Positions 15,580 through 25,692 of a stretch of 64,000 nt of DNA are shown here, piece after piece. The translations under genes were made by a program, and so were the position numbers. This stretch comes from Duganella sp. CF517 (GTDB taxonomy: Bacteria > Pseudomonadota > Gammaproteobacteria > Burkholderiales > Burkholderiaceae_D): contig NZ_FODC01000003.1 of assembly GCF_900110275.1 (NCBI RefSeq), positions 62,001 through 126,000 on the forward strand, in the 5' to 3' direction. Position 1 is the first letter of the stretch; the number at the start of each line of letters is the position of its first letter. The notes beneath the pieces are model-generated. The model did no database searches, was not told the DNA's origin, and saw nothing but the letters and a program-made list of their open reading frames with translations.

Positions 15580-17130
15580 TTAGTCGATGGTGACGGCGCG
15601 CGCCTTTTTGCGCTCCGCCTTGCACTTGTACATGGCGTCGTCGGCGCGTGCGATCAAGGCGTCGGCGGTGCTGGCCGACTGCGGATAGATGGCCACGCCG
15701 ATGCTGGCGGCGGCCAGCAATTCATGGCCCTCTATGTCATACGGCATGGCCAGGCGTTGGGACAGCTTCTCGACGACGCCGGCGGCGTCCTCCTCGCCGC
15801 TGGCGACCAGCACCACCGCGAATTCGTCGCCTCCCAGCCTGGCGGCCATGTCGGATTTGCGCAGTTCGGTGAGCAGGCGGTCGGCGGCGGTTTTCAATAG
15901 CTCGTCGCCGGCGCCATGGCCGTAGGTGTCGTTGATGAATTTGAAGTTGTCCAGATCCAGATACAGCACCGCCATCGATTCCTGATTGCGTTCGCTGAGA
16001 CTGAGCTGGCGGGCCAGGAACTCGGTGAACATGGCGCGGTTGGCCAAGCCGGTCAGCGGATCGTGCGTGGCCTGGTGCCTGGCCAGCGCGTGCATCCTCG
16101 ACGCCTTGACCAGCGCCTGTCCGACCTCGTTCGCCTCGCGCAGGCCGTAGGTGGCCGGCTCGATGCTGTCGCCGGCGCCCAGGGCCAGCGCCGGCGCCAC
16201 CAGGTCGCGGATCGAGCGGCTGATGCGGTTGCCGATGTGCCAGGCGAACAGCAGGCCGCCGCCCAGCAGGAGGATGGTCGACAGCACCAGCGTCCACAGT
16301 TTGCTCAGCAGCTGGGAGTTCAGCACCTCGATGGGAATGCCGATGGCCACCGTCCACTGCGAATTGGGGGCTTTGGCCAGCACGGCCAGGATAGGCTTGC
16401 CGTCGAGCGTTTTGGTTTCGAAGGTGCCCTCCGGGAGTTCCTGCAACCGTTCCAGCGCCTCCGGAATGGCGTGCTGTCCGACGTAGCGCTGCATGTCGCT
16501 GGTGCGGGCCACCACCGTGCCCTTGTTGTCGAGGATGGTGGCGATCCAGTGTTCGGGATATTGCTGCTGTTTGAGGATGGTGCCGAAGCGCTCCACCGTC
16601 ACCACCGCGCTCAGCGCGTTGAAGCCGTTCGGCCTTCGGGTGACCGGCACGGCGACGGCGACGATGTAGCGCTTCGATAGCGGTCCCATGGACACCTGCG
16701 AAATGGCGGTGGTGTCGTTGTTCTGCATATAGGTCAACAAGTGATCGACGCTTGAGCTGGGCAGCTCGCTGCCATACGGCTTGAAGGTGTTGATCAACTG
16801 CTGGCCGGCGCCGTCTTCGAGCACGATGTTGAATATATCCTGGCTGGCGCAGACGGCGCGCGCCTGGTCGTAGAACGGCTTGAGGTCCTCGCCCAGCAGG
16901 CTGGGGGAGATGGCCAGCACCTTCAGCGTCGATTCGATGACGGCGAACTCCTTGTCGATCGCCATCGCGTTGGCGTGCGCGGTCGTCATGGCGCTGCGGA
17001 TGAAGGCGGCGCGCGCGAGTTCGTAGTCGGAGCCGATCATCCTCACCACCATCAGCGACGCGGGGACGATGCAAGCCACCACCAGCCAGATCAACCTGGT
17101 CCGGATCGACGGCGCATGAGCTAATTTCAT
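15580..17130 (-). CDS. membrane diguanylate cyclase (dCache-HAMP-like-GGDEF)
   Basis: A 516-aa protein with a TM segment at about 13-32, a periplasmic ~250-aa double-Cache-like sensor, a second TM at about 280-300, and a GGDEF domain. The active-site motif G-G-D-E-F is at residues 433-437. The inhibitory c-di-GMP site R-K-S-D is at 424-427, exactly five residues before it, so product inhibition is expected. It makes c-di-GMP from two GTP, promoting sessile behaviour; the signal sensed is unknown. It is convergent with the RNase T2 gene with only 28 nt between stops. Confidence 0.92.
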   Translation of the reverse strand: MKLAHAPSIRTRLIWLVVACIVPASLMVVRMIGSDYELARAAFIRSAMTTAHANAMAIDKEFAVIESTLKVLAISPSLLGEDLKPFYDQARAVCASQDIFNIVLEDGAGQQLINTFKPYGSELPSSSVDHLLTYMQNNDTTAISQVSMGPLSKRYIVAVAVPVTRRPNGFNALSAVVTVERFGTILKQQQYPEHWIATILDNKGTVVARTSDMQRYVGQHAIPEALERLQELPEGTFETKTLDGKPILAVLAKAPNSQWTVAIGIPIEVLNSQLLSKLWTLVLSTILLLGGGLLFAWHIGNRISRSIRDLVAPALALGAGDSIEPATYGLREANEVGQALVKASRMHALARHQATHDPLTGLANRAMFTEFLARQLSLSERNQESMAVLYLDLDNFKFINDTYGHGAGDELLKTAADRLLTELRKSDMAARLGGDEFAVVLVASGEEDAAGVVEKLSQRLAMPYDIEGHELLAAASIGVAIYPQSASTADALIARADDAMYKCKAERKKARAVTID

Positions 17131-17348
17131 GATTGATGCGACCTCGCTGTCGTTATTCTAAATGAGGCGCGATACCCCCTTTTTCATAATATTACAATAA
17201 GGAAAGTGCGTGCGTAAGCCAGTCTATCCTTTTGTTTTTATTTTCTGTACGAAAATGTTCGGGTGGCAGAAATGGCCGTTGAAAGGCTTGAGATTTATCG
17301 TCTATCATGTTGAGCAGTCTCAATCCAAGCCACTATTTCGGAGCCTCA

Positions 17349-17870
17349 ATGCAACTCGTCAGCTGTACGGAAGAGCGCCACGCGCCAGCCATTCTTGCCA
17401 TCTTCAACGACGCGATCGCCAACTCGACCGCGCTGTATGAATACCATCCACGCACGATGGAGACGATGAAGAACTGGTTCGCGGCCAAGCGCGGCGGCGG
17501 CTATCCGGTCATCGGGCTGGAGGACGGCGCCGGCGAGCTGCTGGGATTCGCCAGTTACGGCGCGTTCCGGGGCTTTCCGGCCAATAAGTACTCGGTCGAG
17601 CACTCGATTTATGTGCGCGGCGACCAGCGGGGCAAGGGCTTGGGGCGCACTTTGCTAAGCGCCATCATCGACGCCGCGCGGCAGGCCGACCTGCACATCC
17701 TGGTCGGCGGCATCGACGCAGCCAACGCCGCCAGCATCGCGCTGCACGAGCAGTCGGGATTCGTGCACGCCGGCACTATTCGCCATGCCGCCTTCAAGTT
17801 CGACCGCTGGCTTGACCTGGCGTTTTATCAGCTGATGCTGGCCACGCCGGCGCATCCGGTGGACGGCTGA
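17349..17870 (+). CDS. GNAT acetyltransferase, phosphinothricin-acetyltransferase-like
   Basis: A 173-aa GNAT protein. The start at 17349 has GGAG about 6 nt upstream; a start at 17307 lacks one. It has the N-terminal I-F-N-D-A-I-A-N-S-T-A-L-Y-E-Y pattern typical of the Pat/Bar/YncA branch, the acetyl-CoA loop R-G-D-Q-R-G-K-G-L-G-R-T-L-L at ~100-113, and A-L-H-E-Q-S-G-F near 140. Family members acetylate phosphinothricin or methionine sulfoximine-like amines. The physiological substrate cannot be told from sequence. It is a single gene, upstream of the cobalamin leader. Confidence 0.85.
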   Translation: MQLVSCTEERHAPAILAIFNDAIANSTALYEYHPRTMETMKNWFAAKRGGGYPVIGLEDGAGELLGFASYGAFRGFPANKYSVEHSIYVRGDQRGKGLGRTLLSAIIDAARQADLHILVGGIDAANAASIALHEQSGFVHAGTIRHAAFKFDRWLDLAFYQLMLATPAHPVDG

Positions 17871-17916
17871 CGCCGGCCCGGCTCATCCCCGACCCGCGCA
17901 CGATGGCATGATCGTC

Positions 17917-17945
17917 TTGCAATTCCGCAGTCGCAGACCTATACT
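17917..17945 (+). promoter_or_regulatory. sigma-70 promoter of the cobalamin operon leader
   Basis: TTGCAA (17917-17922), a 17-nt spacer, then TATACT (17940-17945). The predicted start is near 17952, immediately before the riboswitch. Confidence 0.55.
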
Positions 17946-17949
17946 GCGC

Positions 17950-18200
17950 CGGTAGTCAGCTTCTGGTATCTGCAAATGATCGTTTGCAGATTTAAATGGG
18001 AAGCCGGTGCGTCGTTCCGCTGGAACGGCAAGGCCGGCGCTGCCCCCGCAACGGTAAGCGAGGTTAAGGATTTGTATGATGCCACTGTGCGATTGCATGG
18101 GAAGGCGCAAATCCAGGTGTTCCACATGGACGCCCACTCGCCAGCCCGGAAACCAGCCAGTAGCGGTAAACACGTTTGTATCGCGGAGGGCGATACGGGT
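17950..18200 (+). promoter_or_regulatory. cobalamin riboswitch (B12 box) leader of cbtBA-cob operon
   Basis: This 464-nt gene-free stretch (17871-18334) is mainly this leader RNA. Visible elements in order: a perfect 8-bp hairpin TCTGCAAA/TTTGCAGA (17969-17990); GGGAAGCCGGTG (from about 17998); GCTGCCCCCGCAACGGTAA (18039-18057); GCCACTG (18081-18087); GGGAAGGCG (about 18099-18107); and GCCAGCCCGGAAACC (18140-18154), all signature segments of the class. A 7-bp hairpin GTATCGC/GCGATAC with loop GGAGG follows (18178-18196). The rest to 18334 shows only a short CGACC/GGTCG hairpin (18297-18310) before the cbtB ribosome site. High cobalamin should repress the downstream genes; whether by transcription or translation is not clear. 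Confidence 0.93.
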
Positions 18201-18334
18201 GGAGAACTGCCACGGCTTGATCCGCGCATCTTCTTTCCGGTTCTCCCTGGCGCCGCATTCGTCTCTCCCCTGGTCCATCTTCCGATACGAGCTTTCCGAC
18301 CCCGTGGTCGTCGCTGCTTTTCGGAGAAACCAAT

Positions 18335-18538
18335 ATGTCCATCAACTCTATCCAAGCCGGCCAGGCCCACGCCTCCGCGCATGCCCGTCCCGTCGCACTG
18401 AAGGACAAGCTGGTCGCGGCCTTGATGGCGGCGAGCCTGGGCGCCGTGCTGCTGTTCGGCGCCGGTTTCGCGTCGATGGAAGCGCTGCATAACGCCGCCC
18501 ACGACAGCCGCCACTCGGCGGGCTTCCCGTGTCATTGA
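18335..18538 (+). CDS. cbtB: CbtB cobalt-transport subunit
   Basis: A 67-aa protein with one TM segment at about 26-48 (L-V-A-A-L-M-A-A-S-L-G-A-V-L-L-F) and a C-terminal His-containing tail ending H-S-A-G-F-P-C-H. That combination of small size, one TM and a His-rich tail is the CbtB signature. CbtB pairs with CbtA as a proposed cobalt transporter and is usually riboswitch-controlled, as here. GGAGAAACC precedes the ATG. The stop overlaps the possible GTG start of cbtA at 18529. Confidence 0.9.
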   Translation: MSINSIQAGQAHASAHARPVALKDKLVAALMAASLGAVLLFGAGFASMEALHNAAHDSRHSAGFPCH

Positions 18539-18567
18539 GCCGTACCGGGGCCGGTGCGGGCGCCGGC

Positions 18568-19320
18568 ATGTTCAATCGCATGGTGCGCACCGCGGCGGCG
18601 GCCGGCCTGCTGGCCGGCTTGATGCTGACCGGCGTGCAGCACTTGCAGGTGACGCGCATCATCGCGCAGGCCGAGGTGCTGGAGTCGGCGGGCGAGGCGC
18701 AGCCGGCGGCGCATACGCACGCCGACGGCGCGCAGCACGTGCACGAAGGGGCCCACGAGGCGGCGCACGGCGCAGCGCATGAAGAACCGCACGAAGCCCC
18801 GCACGAACATGGCGGCTGGCAGCCGGAGGATGGCGTCGAGCGCACGCTCTACACCGCGCTGGCCGACGTCAGCATGGCTGTCGGCTATGGTTTGCTGCTG
18901 GCGGCCGCCATCGGGCTGCGCGGCCGCGCGGTCGACTGGCGTTCCGGCCTGCTGTGGGGCGCCGCAGGTTACGCGGTGTTCTTCCTGGCGCCGTCGGTCG
19001 GCTTGCCGCCGGAGCTACCCGGCACCGCCGCCGCGCCGGTGGCCGCGCGCCAGGGCTGGTGGATCGCGACCGCGATGTCGACCGCCACCGCGCTGGCGAT
19101 GCTGGCCTTCGGCCGCCATTGGGCGCTGAAGCTGGCGGCCGTCGCGCTGCTGGTGGTGCCGCATCTGGTCGGCGCGCCGCAGCCGCTGGTGCATGCCAGC
19201 GTCGCGCCGGAACATCTGCAGCGTTCCTTCGTCTACGCCACCGCGCTCGCCAACGGCGTGTTCTGGCTGGCGCTGGGCGCCCTGACAGGCTTGTTCCACC
19301 AGCGCTTCGCCGATCGATGA
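18568..19320 (+). CDS. cbtA: CbtA family cobalt transporter
   Basis: About 250 aa with five or so hydrophobic segments; the first, M-F-N-R-M-V-R-T-A-A-A-A-G-L-L-A-G, is typical of the CbtA N-terminus. A GTG at 18529 would also work and would overlap cbtB; I prefer 18568 for family similarity, and neither has a strong ribosome site. Between TM1 and TM2 lies a His-rich loop (H49-H81, 10 His in 33 residues) likely to bind cobalt. CbtAB is a proposed inner-membrane cobalt importer. The stop overlaps the next start (ATGA). Confidence 0.88.
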   Translation: MFNRMVRTAAAAGLLAGLMLTGVQHLQVTRIIAQAEVLESAGEAQPAAHTHADGAQHVHEGAHEAAHGAAHEEPHEAPHEHGGWQPEDGVERTLYTALADVSMAVGYGLLLAAAIGLRGRAVDWRSGLLWGAAGYAVFFLAPSVGLPPELPGTAAAPVAARQGWWIATAMSTATALAMLAFGRHWALKLAAVALLVVPHLVGAPQPLVHASVAPEHLQRSFVYATALANGVFWLALGALTGLFHQRFADR

Positions 19321-19655
19321 GAACCCATCATCGTCATCTATTCATGTGCGTCGGCCCGCGTTGCGCTCCCGTGGAGGGGCGCGCGCAGGCGGTGTTCGAG
19401 CGCATGGGCGAAATGATCGACGCCCATCCGGAGCTTGCCGTCAAGCGCACGCGCACCCATTGCATGGTGGCCTGCCGTTACGAGGGGCCGGTGATGGTGG
19501 TCTATCCGGAAGGCGTGTGGTACCAGCGCGTGAACGAGGCCAATGCGGAGCGCATCGTCAACGAACACCTGATCGGCGGCCGCGAAGTCGATGACCTGAT
19601 ATTCCATCGCCTTGGTGAAGGCGATACCTGCGCACCGGACCCTAAAGATGACTGA
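19317..19655 (+). CDS. 2Fe-2S thioredoxin-like ferredoxin of cobalamin operon
   Basis: A 112-aa protein with Cys11 and Cys16 (M-C-V-G-P-R-C), then Cys49 and Cys53 (H-C-M-V-A-C-R), the four-Cys pattern of (2Fe-2S) ferredoxin domain proteins common in cobalamin operons. The P-E-G-V-W-Y segment after them is also typical. Its role is likely electron transfer in B12 synthesis or metal handling, not established. It starts inside the cbtA stop and overlaps the cobN start, so it is translationally coupled on both sides. Confidence 0.85.
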   Translation: MRTHHRHLFMCVGPRCAPVEGRAQAVFERMGEMIDAHPELAVKRTRTHCMVACRYEGPVMVVYPEGVWYQRVNEANAERIVNEHLIGGREVDDLIFHRLGEGDTCAPDPKDD

Positions 19656-22600
19656 AACCACAGCCGGCCAGGCGCACATCGCGCTGCTGACGCACGCCTC
19701 CAACGATTTGACGGTGCTGCATCAAGCGCGGGCGCAGCTACCTTCGGGTTTTTGCGGGGTGGCGGGCGTGAACCTGCAATCGCTCGATGCGGATACCTCG
19801 ATGGCGGTGTTGTTGGCGGGTAATTTGCGCGCCGCGAGGGTCATCGTCGTGCGCGTGCTGGGCCGGCTGGGCGGGGTTCCCGGATTTGCGGAGCTGGTCG
19901 ACCACGCGCGCCGGCATGGCCGGCATTTGATCGTCATCAGCGGCACGGGCGAGCCGGACCCGGAACTGGCCGCCGTGTCGGCGGCATCGGCCGACGTGCT
20001 GCAAATGACGTTGAAGTATTTCCAGGCCGGCGGCAGCGCCAATCTGGCGCAGCTGCTGCGTTATCTTTCCGATCACCTGCTATTGACAGGCTTCGGTTTC
20101 GAGCCGGCCCACCCGTTGCCGGAACACGGCATCTATCACCCCGATCTGGCGCCAGGCGCCGGCCTGGCCGATTGGCTGGCGCTGCGCGATCCGGCGCGTC
20201 CCAGCGTGGGCATCGTGTTTTACCGCGCCCACTGGATGAGCGGGAACACGCGCTTCATCGACGCCATGCTGGCCGCGCTGGAAGCGCGCGGCATGAACGT
20301 GCTGCCGGTGTTTACGTCGTCGCTGCGCGCCGGGGCCGGCGATGGCGGCGGCTTGCCCAGCGCGTTGCGCCATGTGGCCGACGCCTCGGGCGCGCACATC
20401 GATGTGCTGATCAACACCACCTCCTTCGCGATGGGCGAGATCACGGCGGGCGGTCCGACGCCGGCCGGCTGGTCGGTCGGCGTGCTGGAGGCGCTCGACG
20501 TGCCGGTGCTGCAGGCCATCACCAGCGGCATGACACTCGAACAGTGGAGCCAGTCGGCGCGCGGCCTCAATCCGCTCGATACGGCGATGAACGTGGTGCT
20601 GCCGGAATTCGACGGCCGCATCATCACGGTGCCGCTGTCATTCAAGGCGCGCGCGGCCGGCTTGCCGAACGAGGCGGTCGAGTACGACCCGCTGCCGGAC
20701 CGGGTGGCGCGCATCGCCGGCATCGCCGCGCGCTTCGCGCGCCTGAAGCGGCTGCCGAACGCCGAGAAGCGCGTCGCCTTCATGTTCACCAATTCAAGCA
20801 GCAAGGCGTCTCAGATCGGCAACGCGGTCGGACTGGACGCGCCGGCGTCGCTGATCCGCATCCTGGCGGCGATGCGGGCCGACGGCTATGATGCGGGCCA
20901 ACCAGCTGGCGACGGCACGGCGTTGATTCATGACCTGATAGCGCGCTGCTCGTACGACAATATCTACGTGACCGCCGAGCAGTTGCGCAATGCCGCCGGC
21001 CGCGTGCCGGCCGAGCGGTATGCGCAATGGTTCGCGGAGCTGCCGGTGTCGATGCGGGAAAAGATGACCAAGCAGTGGGGCGAGGCGCCGGGCGAGGCGT
21101 ATGTCCATGACGGCCATCTGTCGCTGGCCGGCATCGAGATGGGCAATGTGTTCGTCGCGTTGCAGCCGCCGCGCGGTTATGGCATGGACCCGGACGCGAT
21201 CTACCATCAGCCGGACCTGCCGCCGACGCACCATTACTACGCGCTGTATCGCTGGCTGCGGGACGAGTGGCGCGCCGACGCCATCGTCCACGTCGGCAAG
21301 CACGGCACGATGGAGTGGCTGCCGGGGAAGGGTGTCGGTTTGTCGGAGGAGTGCTTCCCGGACGCGCTGCTGGGCGATTTGCCGCTGTTTTACCCGTTCA
21401 TCATAAACGACCCGGGCGAAGGCTCGCAGGCCAAGCGGCGCGGCCACGCGGTCGTCGTCGATCATTTGACGCCGCCGATGACCACCGCCGATACCTATGG
21501 CGCGTTGGCGCAGTTGACGCAACTGGTCGACGAGTACTATCAGGTCGAGGTGCTGGACCCGGCCAAGCTGCCGCTGTTGCAGCAGCAGATCTGGGAGCTG
21601 GTGAAGCAGACCAATCTGAACTCCGATTTGCAGATGCGGCTGCTGCATCATGATCACGACCACGATCATGATCACGGTCACGGCCATGCGCATCACCACC
21701 ATGACCATGACCACCATCACGATAACCACCATCACGGCCATGACCACGACCATGACCATGGCGAAGGCCTGCCGGCGGCATTGGCGGCGATGGGCGGCTC
21801 CGATGTCGCCCACCTGATCGAGGACCTGGACGGCTATCTGTGCGAACTGGGTTCGGCCCAGATACGTGACGGCCTGCATATACTGGGTCGCTGCCCGGAC
21901 GACGAACAGATGCCGGACATGCTGGTATCGCTGACGCGCCTGCCCAACCTCGACATCCCCGGCCTGCAATCGGAAGTGGCGCGGCTGTTCGGCCTGACCA
22001 TGGACATGCTGCTGGACCAGCAGACGCGCCGTTTGAATGTCGTGCCGGCGCTGGCGCGGCTGGCCGATCGCGCCGTCGTCTCGCGCGCCAACGCATTGGA
22101 CGCCGTGGATATACTGTGCCTGCGCCTGTACGAAGAACTGGGCGCCTGGCGGTACGATCCGGCGCGTATCGATGCGGCCATCGACCGCGTCTTCGGCGCG
22201 CTCGACACGGCTTCCGCCGCCACGCCTTTGCTGCAACCAGCCTTGCGCGCCAAAGCCAATGTGCTGTCGCAGATGGGGAAGCCGCGTCCCAAGCCCGCGG
22301 AGCCGCGTCCACAGTCGCCCGCCACAGCCCTCGCAAGCGGCCCCGCGCGCTTCGACGCCATCCGCCGCATCCTCGGTTTTGCCTGCCGCGAGCTGGTGCC
22401 GAACCTGACCCGCGCGACCGACGAAATCGACAACCTGTTGAATGGCCTGTCGGGCCGCTACGTGCCGGCCGGCCCAAGCGGTTCGCCGACGCGCGGCATG
22501 GCGCAGATTCTGCCGACCGGCCGCAACTTCTACTCCGTCGATCCGCGCAGCGTGCCGTCGCAATCGGCATGGCGGGTTGGCCAGCAACTGGCGCGCGAAG

Positions 22601-23745
22601 TGCTGGAACGTTATCAGCGCGAGAGCGGGGATTTTCCAGAGAGTGTCGCCATCAGCATTTGGGGCACCAGCGCGATGCGCACCCACGGCGACGATGTGGC
22701 GCAGATTCTGGCGCTGCTTGGCGTGCGGCCGGTGTGGCGGGCGGAGAGCCGTCAGGTGAGCGGCGTGGAGATCATTCCGCTGGACGAGCTGAAACGCCCG
22801 CGCATCGACGTCACGACCCGCATCAGCGGATTTTTCCGCGACGCCTTCCCGCAACTGATCGATCTGATCGACGACGCCGTCAATCAGGTCATCGCGCTGG
22901 ACGAACCGCTCACGCACAATTTCGTGCGCAAGCACTATCTGACCGAGTTGGCGGACTGGTTGGGGCAGGGCATCGACAAGCAGGAAGCCACGCGGCGCGC
23001 CGGCTATCGCATCTTCGGCGCCAAGCCGGGCGCCTACGGCGCCGGCGTGCTGCCGCTGATCCAGCACCGCAACTGGGAGGCGGACGCCGACTTCGCCGAG
23101 GCCTACGTCAACTGGGGCGGCTACGCCTACGCGCGCGGCACTCAGGGCGCGGACCAGCGCGACGCTTTCCGCATGCGCCTGGGCGGCGTGCAGATAGCGC
23201 TGCACAACCAGGACAACCGCGAACACGATATCTTCGACAGCGACGATTACCTGCAATTCCACGGCGGGATGATCGCCACCATCCGCGCGCTGAGCGGCCA
23301 GCAGCCGCGCCACTATTTCGGCGACAGCCACGATCCGTCGCGCGCGCAGGTGCGCGACCTGAAGGAAGAGACGCTGCGCGTGTTCCGTTCGCGCGTGGTC
23401 AATCCGAAGTGGCTGGCCAGCATACAGCGGCACGGCTACAAGGGCGGCCTGGAGCTGACCGCGACCGTCGACTATTTGTTCGGCTACGACGCCACCGCCC
23501 AGGTCATGGACGACTGGATGTACGAGGACGTGGCGCAATCCTACGCCTTCGACCCGGCGATGCGGCAGTTCCTCCAGGACGCCAACCCCTGGGCGCAGAA
23601 CGCCATCGCCGAGCGTTTGCTGGAGGCGGCCAGCCGCGGCATGTGGGCCGAGCCGCGCCCGGAGACGCTGGACCAACTGCGCGAACTGTATCTGCGCAGC
23701 GAAGAACTACTTGAGGAGCGCGGCGAGACCCCGCGCCATGGATAG
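19648..23745 (+). CDS. cobN: CobN cobaltochelatase large subunit with His-rich insertion
   Basis: A 1365-aa CobN/magnesium-chelatase H-like protein. Landmarks include [12 protein letters not shown] near residue 550, [14 protein letters not shown] near 595, and a C-terminal [12 protein letters not shown] segment. CobN inserts cobalt with an ATP-driven motor. Residues H667-H704 are a tract of 23 His and 10 Asp among 38 residues, an insertion not needed for the fold and a likely metal store. It is longer than the usual ~1250-1280 aa. The start at 19648 overlaps the ferredoxin stop by 8 nt; the gene overlaps its downstream partner's possible start at 23738. Confidence 0.95.
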   Translation: MTETTAGQAHIALLTHASNDLTVLHQARAQLPSGFCGVAGVNLQSLDADTSMAVLLAGNLRAARVIVVRVLGRLGGVPGFAELVDHARRHGRHLIVISGTGEPDPELAAVSAASADVLQMTLKYFQAGGSANLAQLLRYLSDHLLLTGFGFEPAHPLPEHGIYHPDLAPGAGLADWLALRDPARPSVGIVFYRAHWMSGNTRFIDAMLAALEARGMNVLPVFTSSLRAGAGDGGGLPSALRHVADASGAHIDVLINTTSFAMGEITAGGPTPAGWSVGVLEALDVPVLQAITSGMTLEQWSQSARGLNPLDTAMNVVLPEFDGRIITVPLSFKARAAGLPNEAVEYDPLPDRVARIAGIAARFARLKRLPNAEKRVAFMFTNSSSKASQIGNAVGLDAPASLIRILAAMRADGYDAGQPAGDGTALIHDLIARCSYDNIYVTAEQLRNAAGRVPAERYAQWFAELPVSMREKMTKQWGEAPGEAYVHDGHLSLAGIEMGNVFVALQPPRGYGMDPDAIYHQPDLPPTHHYYALYRWLRDEWRADAIVHVGKHGTMEWLPGKGVGLSEECFPDALLGDLPLFYPFIINDPGEGSQAKRRGHAVVVDHLTPPMTTADTYGALAQLTQLVDEYYQVEVLDPAKLPLLQQQIWELVKQTNLNSDLQMRLLHHDHDHDHDHGHGHAHHHHDHDHHHDNHHHGHDHDHDHGEGLPAALAAMGGSDVAHLIEDLDGYLCELGSAQIRDGLHILGRCPDDEQMPDMLVSLTRLPNLDIPGLQSEVARLFGLTMDMLLDQQTRRLNVVPALARLADRAVVSRANALDAVDILCLRLYEELGAWRYDPARIDAAIDRVFGALDTASAATPLLQPALRAKANVLSQMGKPRPKPAEPRPQSPATALASGPARFDAIRRILGFACRELVPNLTRATDEIDNLLNGLSGRYVPAGPSGSPTRGMAQILPTGRNFYSVDPRSVPSQSAWRVGQQLAREVLERYQRESGDFPESVAISIWGTSAMRTHGDDVAQILALLGVRPVWRAESRQVSGVEIIPLDELKRPRIDVTTRISGFFRDAFPQLIDLIDDAVNQVIALDEPLTHNFVRKHYLTELADWLGQGIDKQEATRRAGYRIFGAKPGAYGAGVLPLIQHRNWEADADFAEAYVNWGGYAYARGTQGADQRDAFRMRLGGVQIALHNQDNREHDIFDSDDYLQFHGGMIATIRALSGQQPRHYFGDSHDPSRAQVRDLKEETLRVFRSRVVNPKWLASIQRHGYKGGLELTATVDYLFGYDATAQVMDDWMYEDVAQSYAFDPAMRQFLQDANPWAQNAIAERLLEAASRGMWAEPRPETLDQLRELYLRSEELLEERGETPRHG

Positions 23746-23755
23746 GATGCGCAAT

Positions 23756-25669
23756 ATGAATTTCCCTTTCACCGCCATCGTCGGCCAATCGACCTTGCGC
23801 ACGGCGCTGATGTTGTGCGCGGTGGACCCGAGCATCGGCGGCGTTTTGATACGGGGCGACAAAGGTACCGCCAAGAGCACCGCCGCGCGCGCGCTGGCCG
23901 ACGTCTTGCCGCGTATCGAGCGGGTGGCCGGATGCGCGTTCAACTGCGCCGCCGGCGCGGCGTGCGAGCATTGTGACGTTTGCGGCGTGTGCGGAGACCG
24001 GGTGCCGGAACTTTCCGCCGTGCCGTTCGTCACGCTGCCGTTGGGCGCGACCGAGGACCGGGTGCTGGGCAGCCTCGATATATCCCGTGCGCTGCAAGGC
24101 GGTCAAAAGGCGTTTCAACCTGGCTTGCTGGCGTCCGCCCATCGCGGCCTGCTGTACATCGACGAGGTCAATCTGCTGGCCGACCATCTGGTCGACGTGC
24201 TGCTGGACGTGGCGGCGATGGGTGTCAACAGCGTACAACGCGACGGGCTGTCGATCCGGCACGCGGCGCGTTTTACGCTGGTTGGCACGATGAACCTGGA
24301 AGAGGGCGATTTGCGTCCGCAATTGCTGGACCGTTTCGGCCTGATGGTCGAGGTGACGGCGCCACGCGAGAAGACGGAACGGTCGGAAGTGGTGCGGCGC
24401 CGGATCGCCTTCGAGGCCGATCCGGCCGGCTATGTCGGGCAGTGGCGCGACCAGCAGGACGCGCTGCAAGCCAGGTTGGCGACAGCCCAGGCTTTGCTGC
24501 CGGCGGTGGTTTTGGACGATGCCATGCTGGACCTGATCAGCCACCTGTGCTGCGAATTCGATGTTGCCAGTCTGCGCGCCGATATCGTCATGCACAAGAC
24601 CGCGCGCGCGCTCGCCGCCTTGGAGGGCAGGGCGGTGGTGGATTTGCGGGACATACGCGGCGCGGCCGAGCTGGTGCTGCCGCACCGGCGCCGGCGCAAG
24701 CCTTTCGAGCAACCAGGCCTGGACCAGCAGCGCCTCGATGAGCTGATGCCGCCGGCGGCCAACGAGCCGCAGCCGCCGGAGCAAACGTCCGGCGAGCATG
24801 GCGACGATGCGGCGGAGGAAGCGCAGTCGGGCCAGGGCAACGATGAGCAGATCTTCGCCGCATCCGCCGGCGGCGCCGCCCCGCGCATTGCGGTGGAGTG
24901 CTCGGCAGACTTCGCGCCGACACAGGGACGCCGCAGCGCGGCGAACAACACGACGCGCGGACGCATGCTGCGCGCGGTGCCGAATGAACAGCCGACCAGC
25001 ATCGCCATCGGCCCGACGTTGCGCAGCGCGGCGATGCGCGACCCCGCGAACATGCGCGTCTCCCGCGCCGACCTGCATCAGCAGGTCAAGGCCGGCACCA
25101 GCGGCAACCTGATCGTGTTCGTGGTCGACGCCTCCGGCTCGATGGCGGCGCAGCGCCGAATGGAGGCGCTCAAGGGCGCGGTGCTGAATTTGCTCACCGA
25201 CGCCTATCAGCAACGCGACGAGGTGGCGGTGGTCGCCTTCCGTGGCCAGGATGCCCAATTGCTGCTGGCGCCAACCCGCAGCGTCGACCTGGCCGAACGG
25301 AATTTGCGGGAGCTGCCGACCGGTGGGCGCACGCCGCTGCCACACGCGCTTCGGATGGCGCTGGAGATAGTAGGGAGCGCCCGCAAGGGCGCCCGAAGCG
25401 GCCCGCCGCTGCTGGTGCTGATGACCGACGGTAAAGCGAATGTGTCGCTGGCCGATGCCGGCGACGCCTGGCGCGAGTCGCTGGAGCTGGCGGAAATGCT
25501 GTCCGAGCGGCGCATTCCAGCGCTGGTGATCGACACCGAGAGCGGCTATACGCGTTTCGGCCGCGCCGCGCACCTGGCGGAGGCGCTGGAAGCGGAGTGC
25601 CTGACGCTGGAAGAACTGTCCGCCGATAACCTGGCGCTGACCGTGCGCGCCCGGCTGGCCGGCGCATAA
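23756..25669 (+). CDS. ChlI/ChlD-type AAA+ and VWA cobaltochelatase subunit
   Basis: A single protein joining the two motor subunits that normally work with CobN. The N-terminal AAA+ part has Walker A G-D-K-G-T-A-K-S-T and Walker B L-L-Y-I-D-E-V-N, with a Cys-rich segment (about 60-85) as in ChlI-type proteins. A Pro/Gln/Glu-rich linker (about 330-390) leads to a VWA domain with the MIDAS motif D-A-S-G-S (D458). The start was chosen at the ATG with AGGA upstream and the family start M-N-F-P-F-T-A-I-V-G; ATGs at 23738 and 23747 are alternatives. It would replace CobS and CobT. Confidence 0.9.
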   Translation: MNFPFTAIVGQSTLRTALMLCAVDPSIGGVLIRGDKGTAKSTAARALADVLPRIERVAGCAFNCAAGAACEHCDVCGVCGDRVPELSAVPFVTLPLGATEDRVLGSLDISRALQGGQKAFQPGLLASAHRGLLYIDEVNLLADHLVDVLLDVAAMGVNSVQRDGLSIRHAARFTLVGTMNLEEGDLRPQLLDRFGLMVEVTAPREKTERSEVVRRRIAFEADPAGYVGQWRDQQDALQARLATAQALLPAVVLDDAMLDLISHLCCEFDVASLRADIVMHKTARALAALEGRAVVDLRDIRGAAELVLPHRRRRKPFEQPGLDQQRLDELMPPAANEPQPPEQTSGEHGDDAAEEAQSGQGNDEQIFAASAGGAAPRIAVECSADFAPTQGRRSAANNTTRGRMLRAVPNEQPTSIAIGPTLRSAAMRDPANMRVSRADLHQQVKAGTSGNLIVFVVDASGSMAAQRRMEALKGAVLNLLTDAYQQRDEVAVVAFRGQDAQLLLAPTRSVDLAERNLRELPTGGRTPLPHALRMALEIVGSARKGARSGPPLLVLMTDGKANVSLADAGDAWRESLELAEMLSERRIPALVIDTESGYTRFGRAAHLAEALEAECLTLEELSADNLALTVRARLAGA

Positions 25670-25692
25670 AGAGATAACTTAGGAGTAGTTGC

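Noticed and set aside
21646..21759. Short-repeat DNA tract as a microsatellite or CRISPR-like repeat
   Set aside because: It is in frame and encodes a His/Asp tract within CobN with no spacer structure.
20794..23676. 960-codon minus-strand frame within cobN
   Set aside because: Antisense to conserved CobN motifs; long because of codon bias.
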